Below, piece by piece: positions 36,902 to 44,375 of a DNA stretch of 64,000 nucleotides. The notes beneath the pieces were generated by a model, which saw only the letters and a program-made list of their open reading frames with translations, made no database searches and was not told the DNA's origin. The stretch lies in contig OY282444.1 of assembly GCA_958296125.1 (NCBI GenBank), positions 3,939,623 to 4,003,622 of the forward strand. The letters run 5' to 3'. Source of the stretch: an uncultured Poribacteria bacterium (GTDB taxonomy: Bacteria; Poribacteria; WGA-4E; PCPOR2b). The position numbers and the translations under genes are program-made. Numbering within the stretch: position 1 is the first letter of the stretch; every line of letters starts with the position of its first letter.

Positions 36902-38029
36902 TTACGATTGAACTATATGCCGAGCGAGGACATCTTCATTCAGGTCTGCCCCTAGCCCCGGTCCCATTGGTGGGGCAATGTAACCGGCATCAAACACCAT
37001 GGGTTCCTGTAAGATGTCGGCGTGAAGAGTCGTCCGATTAAACTCCAGTATCAAGAAGTTTGGACTGCATGTCGCTACCTGAACGGCGGCTGCTGCTGCG
37101 ACGGGACCGCAATACATGTGGGGTGCAATGCTTGCATAATGCGCCTCCGCCATGCTGGCGATCTTCTTAGACTCCAAAATACCCCCACAGTGACCCACAT
37201 CCAGCTGTATGATTTGTGCTGCTTGTTTCTGAAAGACCTCGACGAATTCGTACTTGGTCAACAAGCGTTCACCGGTTGCAATTGGAATACTGGTATGGGA
37301 TGCCACTCGCGCCATTTCATCAACGTTTTCCAGCGACACCGGTTCCTCAAACCAGAAGGGATAGTATGGCTCTAGCATCTGTGCAATCCGAATCGCACTA
37401 GAAGTTGTCAACTGTCCATGGGTGCCGAGTCCAACTTCCACCTCATAACCGACCGCATCTCGGATGCACTTGAAGATTTCTCCCACCCGCGCGATATCTT
37501 TCAACGGAATATCCCGTGGCGCGGGAAAGATTGGGAACGGATCAAACTTCATTGCGGTGTTGCCCGTCTCCATCAAGTCAGCGGCAATTTCGCCCGCCTT
37601 CTCGGGGTTCTCCCATATCCCCCCGTGCGGCATGTAGGCATAAGCTCTCAATTTTTCATGGTATTGGCCACCGAGCAGATTATAGACCGGTTGATTCAGA
37701 GCTTTACCGACGATGTCCCAACACGCCATCTCAATCGCGCTTAACGCTGGTGTTAGAGCCAACCCCGGGTGTCTGTAGTCGTGGTCGTTAGCATAGATTT
37801 TCTGCCACAACAATTCGATTTTGAATGGGTCGGCACCAATGACAAACTGTGTCGCCAAATCCTTGATTATCTCAATCGACGATTTTTCTCTGCCAGTCTG
37901 ACCTGTTGACCATTCGCCAATCCCCTCAATGCCTTCATCGGTAATCAGTTTTACGAACAGCCAGCGGCGTCCCCCTTGATACGGGGGAATGTTCTCGACC
38001 AAAAAGGTCTGTACATCAACAATTTTCAT
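36902..38029 (-). CDS. Mandelate racemase/muconate lactonizing enzyme family protein (2)
   Basis: Enolase-superfamily enzyme of 375 residues, closest in pattern to galactonate/mannonate-type dehydratases. Features are GIGEWSTGQTGRE, AIEMACWDIVGKALNQPVYNLLGG, K-F-D (KxD-like) near residue 170, FWFEEPV, ATGERLL, the LDVGHCGGI dyad Asp, and IAPHMYCGP with the catalytic His. At the first metal-ligand position the normal Asp is replaced by Gly (L-G-T-H). First gene of the pair with the paralogue downstream. Confidence 0.92.
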   Translation of the reverse strand: MKIVDVQTFLVENIPPYQGGRRWLFVKLITDEGIEGIGEWSTGQTGREKSSIEIIKDLATQFVIGADPFKIELLWQKIYANDHDYRHPGLALTPALSAIEMACWDIVGKALNQPVYNLLGGQYHEKLRAYAYMPHGGIWENPEKAGEIAADLMETGNTAMKFDPFPIFPAPRDIPLKDIARVGEIFKCIRDAVGYEVEVGLGTHGQLTTSSAIRIAQMLEPYYPFWFEEPVSLENVDEMARVASHTSIPIATGERLLTKYEFVEVFQKQAAQIIQLDVGHCGGILESKKIASMAEAHYASIAPHMYCGPVAAAAAVQVATCSPNFLILEFNRTTLHADILQEPMVFDAGYIAPPMGPGLGADLNEDVLARHIVQS

Positions 38030-38160
38030 CTGTTAGTCTCTTCCTTTTGATTAAAGATTTGCTTTTTCCATCGCGGATGATTTTTCCATTATACATATTA
38101 TCGATACACTGTCAACGATAAAAGTGTGGACTTGCTGCTGCAGTCAAGCCAAACTTTTGC

Positions 38161-38189
38161 TTGATTTAGACTGAACTTAGTGTTACACT
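38161..38189 (+). promoter_or_regulatory. Candidate promoter for the cupin gene
   Basis: TTGATT (38161-38166) and TACACT (38184-38189) are spaced by exactly 17 bases, about 74 bases before the start. The 15-base AGTGTTACACTGAAG stretch that includes the -10 recurs exactly at 41909-41923. Confidence 0.45.
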
Positions 38190-38262
38190 GAAGCGTATGC
38201 TTGCTAAAATGCAAGGTGCATAAATATAGCGGTCTGCCGAGCTCAAATTAAGGAGAATTTTT

Positions 38263-38670
38263 ATGTCACTGAATAATCCGATTCTTGATGCAACGCTTAA
38301 TAGTATCAGTCTTGAAGAGATTAAGAAAGAAATGGGCCCACCCCCTTGGTCCCATGCAGTTGTCCTCGCCGACCATGTGGCGGGGGTGGTGATTTATCAA
38401 AATTCGGGCCAAATCAATGATAATCATTGCCACAACTACGACGAATGGTGGGTTATACTCGAAGGCGAGATTGATTGGGTGATTGAGGGGCGGGAAGATC
38501 AACCCGTCCACGCGAAGGCAGGGGATTTCGTCTATGTACCCGCAATGACCTTCCATCACATTTTTCCTAAGGGAGGTAAACCGTCTGTGCGTTTAGGCAT
38601 CGCACTTCCTGGCACAGGAGGGCACCTGCACGAGAGACCGGACCGCAAGGTGAAGGTCACGGTTGAGTAG
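38263..38670 (+). CDS. Cupin domain protein
   Basis: A small single-domain cupin of 135 residues. Metal-binding cupin motifs are visible: NHCHNYDEWWVILEGEIDW (G-x5-H-x-H-x-E type, with the histidines and acid) and AGDFVYVPAMTFHHIFP (second motif with final His). AAGGAG precedes the ATG. Cupins of this type often act as isomerases or dioxygenases on small acids; its promoter faces away from the two dehydratases. Confidence 0.88.
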   Translation: MSLNNPILDATLNSISLEEIKKEMGPPPWSHAVVLADHVAGVVIYQNSGQINDNHCHNYDEWWVILEGEIDWVIEGREDQPVHAKAGDFVYVPAMTFHHIFPKGGKPSVRLGIALPGTGGHLHERPDRKVKVTVE

Positions 38671-38719
38671 CGGTGGGTTGGTCTAAGGAGGCTGTGCGTT
38701 CGTTAGACTCCCCGGATTT

Positions 38720-39202
38720 TCACTCGCTGTCTGCAATGGCGGCAATTTGGGCATCAGCAGTCTTGATTAGATCTTGGGTGTTAAGTTCCAGCCCCGCCCC
38801 GGGGTCGCCGCTGCTGATATTGACTTTTTGGCATCGTGGGATTGCTTCGTCGAAAATGACCGGCACACTATCTGGCAGTCCCAACGGTGCAACAGCACCT
38901 TGGACGCAGCCGGTAACAGACAAAATCTCCTCCGCTGTGGCAAAACTCAATCGTCTCCACGCTTTGGGAACATAGGCACGCACAGCCTTGGGGTTGACTC
39001 GTGAGTAGCCGAGCACGCACGCCATGACGTAGTGTTCATCCTTGTCACGGAGCAGGATAGATTTAACCATTTCGGCTTTGGACACGCCGCGTTGGGCTGC
39101 CGCTTCATCGACGGTGAAAACGGGCTCACTGTGCTGTAACAGTCGATAGGAGATTGTGTGTGCATCAAGTATATCGATAATCTTCGTTCTAATGGTTGTC
39201 AT
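38720..39202 (-). CDS. YbaK/Cys-tRNA(Pro) deacylase family protein
   Basis: A 160-residue member of the YbaK/ProX trans-editing family that hydrolyses mischarged tRNA. The opening TIRTKIIDILDAHTISYRLLQH and the VSKAEMVKSILLR segment are typical, as are GAVAPLGLP and ISSGDPGAGLELNTQDLI. The ATG at 39202 follows AAGGA and removes a 16-residue extension. Separate from argG by a palindromic gap. Confidence 0.88.
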   Translation of the reverse strand: MTTIRTKIIDILDAHTISYRLLQHSEPVFTVDEAAAQRGVSKAEMVKSILLRDKDEHYVMACVLGYSRVNPKAVRAYVPKAWRRLSFATAEEILSVTGCVQGAVAPLGLPDSVPVIFDEAIPRCQKVNISSGDPGAGLELNTQDLIKTADAQIAAIADSE

Positions 39203-39269
39203 TCGATTCCTTGGTATGTCCGAATTTGCGGGTAAAACGGGGAGGCTCATGTCACGTGATGCGTAACCC

Positions 39270-39294
39270 GTGCCCTCCTTGTCAGGGAGGGCAC
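39270..39294. repeat. Perfect GC-rich palindrome
   Basis: GTGCCCTCC (39270-39278) and GGAGGGCAC (39286-39294) are fully complementary around a 7-base loop. It lies between argG and the YbaK gene on the minus strand. No T-run follows on either strand, so it is a REP-like element or a weak barrier rather than a typical terminator. Confidence 0.5.
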
Positions 39295-39358
39295 GTAAAG
39301 GGGTTAATCTGCACTTTTACGTATTATTCCGTTGTGGAGATACATTTGATCAAGAAGG

Positions 39359-40594
39359 CTACTTCGTTTGCCCCGCGGCAGACAACGCCTTCGCACTGAC
39401 ACCGAGCACAGACAAGAACCCTTCCGAATCCGCGTGGTTGAAGTCCCCGATCGCTTCCATTGAGGAGGTCTCCTCCGAATAGAGCGAGTGTATAACGCCG
39501 GCGGCGGAGTGGAATGCGATATTTCCCTTATATAGGGCAACGGTAATATCCCCAGAAGCCATGCGGGTAAAAGGCTCAATGGAGGCGAGCATCGATTGAG
39601 TGGTGGTATCGAACCAGTAGCCTTGATAAATCTGTTCAGCCACAACCGCCGACACCTGCTCAAAAACCCGACGAGCCCGCCGATCTAAAATGAGCTGAAG
39701 CAAGAATTCATAACACCGACCGAGCAGTTCCATCCCCGGCGATTCATAAACCCCTCGGCTCTTAATTCCAACGAACCGATTTTCGACGGTGTGAATCCCG
39801 ATGCCAACGCCGTTTCTTCCGGCGATGCGGTTGGCTTCCGCGAGGGCTTGGAAGGGAATCACTGGACTCCCGTTGACCTCCAGGGGTATACCTCTATTAA
39901 AGGTGACCGTGAAGTGTTCAATCTCATCGGGGGCGTCCTTGGGGTGAACGCCCATGCCTGGTGTAATAAAGCCGGCGGGCGTTTTGAGGGATTCTAATCT
40001 GCCCGCCTCATGGGTTAAACCGAGCATGTTTGCGTCGGTCGAGTACGGTTTTTCGTGGGTCGCTCGGATCGGTAGACCGTGTGCATTGCAGAAATCAATC
40101 ATCTCTTTCCTGCCACCGAACTGGTCAAGAAACGCCGGATCGCGCCATGGGGCATAGACCTCAAAATCAGGATTCAACATATTGGTTGCAATCTGAAAGC
40201 GCACCTGATCGTTGCCTCGACCGGTGCATCCGTGTCCCAATATATTGATGCCCCGCTTCTCTATTTCAGGCAAGAGTGCCTCGACAGTGATATGTCGAGC
40301 GATACCGGTAGTATTCCAGTATCCCCCTTCATATTTCGCCTGGGATTGGATGACCTGGATCCCCGCCATCGCCAGTTCATCCTTCGCATCAACGATAACC
40401 GCCTCTTGAGCGCCACATGCAAGCATTCGCTCGCAAATTTCGTCCATGTTTTTTTCATCAGGTTGTCCGAGATTCGCAGTGAAGCAGACCACATTGACCC
40501 CATTATTGACTAGCCACCGTGTAATGGTACAGCTATCAAGGCCACCTGAAACCGCAGCTCCAACAGTTTTGCCTTTTAACTGATCGACTGTCAT
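39359..40594 (-). CDS. argG: Argininosuccinate synthase
   Basis: ArgG condenses citrulline and aspartate with ATP in arginine synthesis. The 411-residue protein shows the ATP loop AVSGGLDSC, GHGCTGRGNDQVRF, EKPYSTDANMLG, GIHTVENRFVGIKSRGVYESPG and the C-terminal NHADSEGFLSVLGVSAK. Its ribosome site is AAGGAG. It is monocistronic here with no other arg gene nearby. Confidence 0.95.
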   Translation of the reverse strand: MTVDQLKGKTVGAAVSGGLDSCTITRWLVNNGVNVVCFTANLGQPDEKNMDEICERMLACGAQEAVIVDAKDELAMAGIQVIQSQAKYEGGYWNTTGIARHITVEALLPEIEKRGINILGHGCTGRGNDQVRFQIATNMLNPDFEVYAPWRDPAFLDQFGGRKEMIDFCNAHGLPIRATHEKPYSTDANMLGLTHEAGRLESLKTPAGFITPGMGVHPKDAPDEIEHFTVTFNRGIPLEVNGSPVIPFQALAEANRIAGRNGVGIGIHTVENRFVGIKSRGVYESPGMELLGRCYEFLLQLILDRRARRVFEQVSAVVAEQIYQGYWFDTTTQSMLASIEPFTRMASGDITVALYKGNIAFHSAAGVIHSLYSEETSSMEAIGDFNHADSEGFLSVLGVSAKALSAAGQTK

Positions 40595-40746
40595 TTCTGT
40601 CTCCTTATGTTGAATGTTACCCTTAATTTTACACTAATTCCGTTCTGGAATAAAGTCGGAAATTTCGGGTGTCTCACAAACTTCTATAATCAGCGATTCC
40701 TAATCCCCATTAGGGGCTGCCTGTGCACTATACAATGGTATAACGG

Positions 40747-41895
40747 ATGAAGAAGAGTGCCTTAACACTTCTATTTCTGACGATGTTTCTAGTCATGTTT
40801 GGTTTAGGTGTCATCATCCCACATCTGGCGTATTACGCGGAGGAGTTGGGAGCAAGTGCTGTACAGATTGGATTCTTGATGAGTATCTACTCGGCGATGA
40901 AATTAATTTTTGCACCGATGTGGGGGCACCTCTCAGATCAGTACGGTCGGAGACCCACAATCTTGATAGGGCTCATTGGTAATGCAGGAGCATTAGCCCT
41001 GTTTGGTGCAGTGAAGAGTTTACCTTGGCTATTCATCGCGCGTGGTTTATCCGGTGTGTTCTCTGCAGCTATTCTGCCAACAGTAATGGCTTACGTCGCG
41101 GATGTCACGACGGAGGAGGACCGGGGAAAGGGGATGGGACTGATGGGTGCTGCGATGGGATTGGGTTTTATTGTTGGACCCGGCATCGGTGGAATTATGG
41201 GCAACCATAGCCTACCATTTTTCGTCGCCGGTGGGTTATCCTTAGCTACTTTCTGCTTTGCCTTACTCCTTTTGCCCGAATCGCTCAAGATCACCGAACT
41301 TCCCGATACGCAGCAGGTAACTATCTCCCCTTGGTCAGCGATGAATCACCCGCTGACCCCGCTCTTTCTCGTTGCTTTTTTCTCAGCATTCATCTTTTCA
41401 GGACTGGAGACGATTCTTCCACTGTCCATCAAAGATCGACTGAACTACGGGGCAAAAGAGCTAGGGATGATGCTCGTGATTATGGGAACCCCCGTCGCTC
41501 TGCTACAGGGTAGCGTTTTAGGAAAATTGATTAACGTTTTCGGGGAGTTCAAACTGATTATTATCGGTTTGCTGCTTAACGCTGTGGGACTGGTGCTGCT
41601 CCCTTGGCCAAAAACATTGGCGATGCTTACCCTTTACTTGTCGATTGCTGGAATTGGCAATCAGATTATCCGCCCAACAAATACCGCGTGGATCTCTAAG
41701 CAAACCAAATTTGGTCAGGGTGCCACAATCGGCATGATGGATGCTTTTCTCAGCCTTGGGCGGGTATTGGGGCCTCCTTTTGCAGGGAAACTGTACACGC
41801 CTGAAACCTTCCAAATCACCTGCTGGATTCTCGCAGACATTCTTGTCGTGGTATCTGTCTGTTTGTTTTACCCGTTGCGACGGATTGGTCGGTGA
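40747..41895 (+). CDS. Major facilitator superfamily transporter
   Basis: A 382-residue protein with 11-12 hydrophobic helices. The family loop motif between TM2 and TM3, G-H-L-S-D-Q-Y-G-R-R, is present, and DVTTEEDRGKGMGLMGAAMGLGFIVGPGIGG marks TM4-5, as in drug/sugar exporters. It starts at the ATG at 40747, 20 bases after the last recognisable base of the promoter region. Substrate unknown. Confidence 0.92.
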   Translation: MKKSALTLLFLTMFLVMFGLGVIIPHLAYYAEELGASAVQIGFLMSIYSAMKLIFAPMWGHLSDQYGRRPTILIGLIGNAGALALFGAVKSLPWLFIARGLSGVFSAAILPTVMAYVADVTTEEDRGKGMGLMGAAMGLGFIVGPGIGGIMGNHSLPFFVAGGLSLATFCFALLLLPESLKITELPDTQQVTISPWSAMNHPLTPLFLVAFFSAFIFSGLETILPLSIKDRLNYGAKELGMMLVIMGTPVALLQGSVLGKLINVFGEFKLIIIGLLLNAVGLVLLPWPKTLAMLTLYLSIAGIGNQIIRPTNTAWISKQTKFGQGATIGMMDAFLSLGRVLGPPFAGKLYTPETFQITCWILADILVVVSVCLFYPLRRIGR

Positions 41896-42033
41896 GTGGA
41901 ATTTCAGGGAGTGTTACACTGAAGTTAAACGAACTGCGACAATTTCAAGTCCCAGAAATTGTTTCACATGCCCGGTCTCGGCACGGACAAGGTTCTTGAT
42001 AGAAATAAAAATTGGGTTTATAACGAATTGGCT

Positions 42034-42324
42034 TTATTCGCGGGGTGTATCGGGAGATGGAACAATCTTGTATACAATCTCACCGGGTTTAATGTAGCTG
42101 AGTCGTCGTGTCAGCCGCTCTTTCGTGAGTTCGTCCGTTTTCAGTTTTTCCACCCGAATTTTTAGGCGATCCCGCTCGCGTTCAAGTTCTGCTAACTCGG
42201 CCAAAGAATGTCGTTTGATTTGGCGGGCTTCCTGCCAATTCTGGAACCCTTCTACAAATCGATATAGACCAATCAGTAACATAAAAACCGCGAGAATAGA
42301 TAACCAAGGTTGGATAAATCGCAT
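42034..42324 (-). CDS. FtsB/DivIC-like septum formation initiator
   Basis: A 96-residue bitopic protein: one transmembrane helix (about 8-25, LSILAVFMLLIGLYRFVEG), then a periplasmic coiled coil of charged heptads (LAELERERDRLKIRVEKLKTDEL), then RLSYIKPGEIVYKI, which is the family-typical tail. Similar proteins (FtsB, DivIC) organise the division machinery. It sits 29 bases before coaD on the same strand, so both may be co-transcribed. Confidence 0.8.
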   Translation of the reverse strand: MRFIQPWLSILAVFMLLIGLYRFVEGFQNWQEARQIKRHSLAELAELERERDRLKIRVEKLKTDELTKERLTRRLSYIKPGEIVYKIVPSPDTPRE

Positions 42325-42353
42325 GGTATGATCTCCCCTTTAGATCGGTGTCT

Positions 42354-42872
42354 TCAATCCCCCGGAGACCTATATTTCTTGCCTAGCATCTCAACAACAA
42401 CCGGCGGTACCATCTCTAACAACGTTTCGTCACTCATTTGTAGTCCACCCATCTGTGCCACCTGCATGACTAGCGTTGAACTCAAATGAGCATACTTAGT
42501 ATTTGCCATCATAAACAGTGTATCCACCTGTGGCGCAATTTGGCGATTCATTAGCGACATCTGAAACTCATTTTCAAAATCGGAAAACGCTCGCAATCCG
42601 CGAATAATCGCGGCGGCACCCCGCTCCTGTGCATATTGTGCCGTAAGTCCTGAATACTGATTGATGGTAACGTGTGGATAAGGTTGGATGACAGTTTCCA
42701 ACATCTCAATCCGTTCCGCCAGTGTGAAACGCGTCTGCTTGGTGGGGTTAATACCGATTAAGACAGTCAACTCGTCAAAAACGGAGAGCGCGGAAACTCG
42801 ATCTATCAGGTCCACATGCCCATTGGTAAGTGGATCAAAGCTGCCGGGATAAACAGCAATTTTTTTCGGCAA
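42354..42872 (-). CDS. coaD: Phosphopantetheine adenylyltransferase
   Basis: CoaD transfers AMP to 4'-phosphopantetheine, the penultimate CoA step. The T/HxGH nucleotidyltransferase motif G-S-F-D-P-L-T-N-G-H is present near the N-terminus, with RFTLAERIEML, IIRGLRAFSDFENEFQM, and SSTLVMQVAQMGG replacing the usual S-S-x-x-V-K/R at the ATP site. Length 172 is normal. GAAAGGA precedes the ATG. Confidence 0.95.
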   Translation of the reverse strand: MPKKIAVYPGSFDPLTNGHVDLIDRVSALSVFDELTVLIGINPTKQTRFTLAERIEMLETVIQPYPHVTINQYSGLTAQYAQERGAAAIIRGLRAFSDFENEFQMSLMNRQIAPQVDTLFMMANTKYAHLSSTLVMQVAQMGGLQMSDETLLEMVPPVVVEMLGKKYRSPGD

Positions 42873-42910
42873 GAATATCTTTCCTTTCTTACGTGAAGTC
42901 CATCCCTGGT

Positions 42911-42929
42911 CTCCCCGATAGATCGGGAG
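42911..42929. repeat. REP-like palindrome, copy 1
   Basis: CTCCCCGAT-AG-ATCGGGAG. The reverse complement is the same element as at 57090-57108 (CTCCCGAT-nn-ATCGGGGAG), so the two are one intergenic repeat family found in both orientations. In the same 295-base gap a CCCCT/AGGGG hairpin (43096-43111) precedes an extended -10 (TGGTAAAAT, 43120-43128) for the CoA transferase gene. Confidence 0.5.
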
Positions 42930-43167
42930 TCCGTGCCGAGACCGGGCAGGTTGGAACGGACTAACAATGCCTTGTCAATGCCTTTGCTTTAAGGAATCTT
43001 AACACACCGCTATTGGACCCGTCAACCCCAAAATCGGTCGCAAATTGAACAGAGTGAGGGAGAACACGGACAAATGATTAGGAGAAGAATGATCTCCCCT
43101 ACAAACAGGGGATAAAGTATGGTAAAATAGGGAGCGATATTATCCTTAAAGAGAGGAAGGAAGATTG

Positions 43168-44355
43168 ATGACAGGTCCATTAAAGGGGATACGGGTTTTA
43201 GATCTCACGCGCATTTTAGCAGGCCCCTATGCAACGATGATCTTGCGGGACCTTGGCGCGGAGGTGGTCAAGATCGAGCAGCCGGGGGACGGAGATGAGG
43301 CAAGGGATTTCGGTCCCTTCAAGAACGATTTCAGTCTCTACTTTATGAGTGTCAATCGGGGGAAAAAAAGTGTTACTTTGAACCTGAAGGCTCCACGCGG
43401 TAAGGAGCTCTTTCTGGAATTGGTCAAGAGTTCGGACATCCTTGTTGAGAATTTTCGGCCTGGGACAATGGAAAAACTTGGCTTGGATTATGAATCGCTC
43501 AAGACACATCACCCGTCTCTGCTCTATGCCGCCTGCTCAGGGTTTGGGCAGACGGGACCGTATGCAATGCGGGGGGCATACGACATGATTATTCAAGGAA
43601 TGGGAGGAATCATTAGCATAACCGGCGAGCCCGATCGTCCACCCGTGCGTGTGGGGACTTCGATTGGTGATATAACGTCGGCGTTGTTCACCGCTATCGG
43701 GATTCTCTCCGCACTTAGGCATCGCGATCAAACTGGTGAAGGCCAACTTATCGACGTTGGGATGCTAGATTGTCAGGTCGCAATCTTGGAAAACGCAATG
43801 GTTCGCTATTTCTCCACCGGCGACATTCCCCGCCCGTTGGGTAGACGGCATCCGGCAATAACGCCGTTTGAGGTTTTTGAGTCCGCCGATGGCTATGTGG
43901 TTATCGCAATCGGAAATAATGAGCTGTGGCGGAGGTTTTGTGAACATGTCAATCGTCCTGAGTTGATTGACGATGAGGTGTTTCGCACAAATGCGCTGCG
44001 CACCGAGAATCATGAATCCCTTTTTCCAATTCTCGCTGAAATCATGCACAGCCGCACGACTGATGCGTGGGTTGAAGCGTTGGAGGTGATTGGTGTGCCG
44101 TGTGGTCCGGTAAATACCGTTGATAAGGTGGCAAACGACCCCCAAGTGCTGGCACGAGACATGATCGCTGAAGTCGAGCATGACATAACCGGCACCGTTC
44201 AGGTTCCGGGGCTTCCGATCAAACTCTCAGAGACCCCCGGTCAGATTGATGCCCCCGCGCCGAATCTTGGTGAGCATACATCGGAAGTTTTGATCGGCTT
44301 GTTGGGGTTAGAAACGGAAGAGGTTAATCAATTGAAAAAGGATGGGGTTGTATAA
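43168..44355 (+). CDS. CaiB/BaiF family CoA transferase (class III)
   Basis: Family III CoA transferases shift CoA between organic acids through an aspartyl intermediate. The 395-residue protein has the typical opening PLKGIRVLDLTRILAGPYATM, VVKIEQPGDGD, NLKAPRGKELF, and the catalytic Asp in GMLDCQ near residue 190. NRGKKS and GQLIDVGM agree. An ATG at 43168 lies seven bases after AGGAAGG. It is followed 20 bases later by a hydrolase gene, so both may serve one acid-degradation route. Confidence 0.92.
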   Translation: MTGPLKGIRVLDLTRILAGPYATMILRDLGAEVVKIEQPGDGDEARDFGPFKNDFSLYFMSVNRGKKSVTLNLKAPRGKELFLELVKSSDILVENFRPGTMEKLGLDYESLKTHHPSLLYAACSGFGQTGPYAMRGAYDMIIQGMGGIISITGEPDRPPVRVGTSIGDITSALFTAIGILSALRHRDQTGEGQLIDVGMLDCQVAILENAMVRYFSTGDIPRPLGRRHPAITPFEVFESADGYVVIAIGNNELWRRFCEHVNRPELIDDEVFRTNALRTENHESLFPILAEIMHSRTTDAWVEALEVIGVPCGPVNTVDKVANDPQVLARDMIAEVEHDITGTVQVPGLPIKLSETPGQIDAPAPNLGEHTSEVLIGLLGLETEEVNQLKKDGVV

Positions 44356-44375
44356 AACGGGGAGGAGGCTCTTCT

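Noticed and set aside
41909-41923. Second copy of the cupin promoter -10 region (AGTGTTACACTGAAG) as a promoter
   Set aside because: No plus-strand gene follows and no -35 lies at the right distance; treated as a chance or minor repeat.
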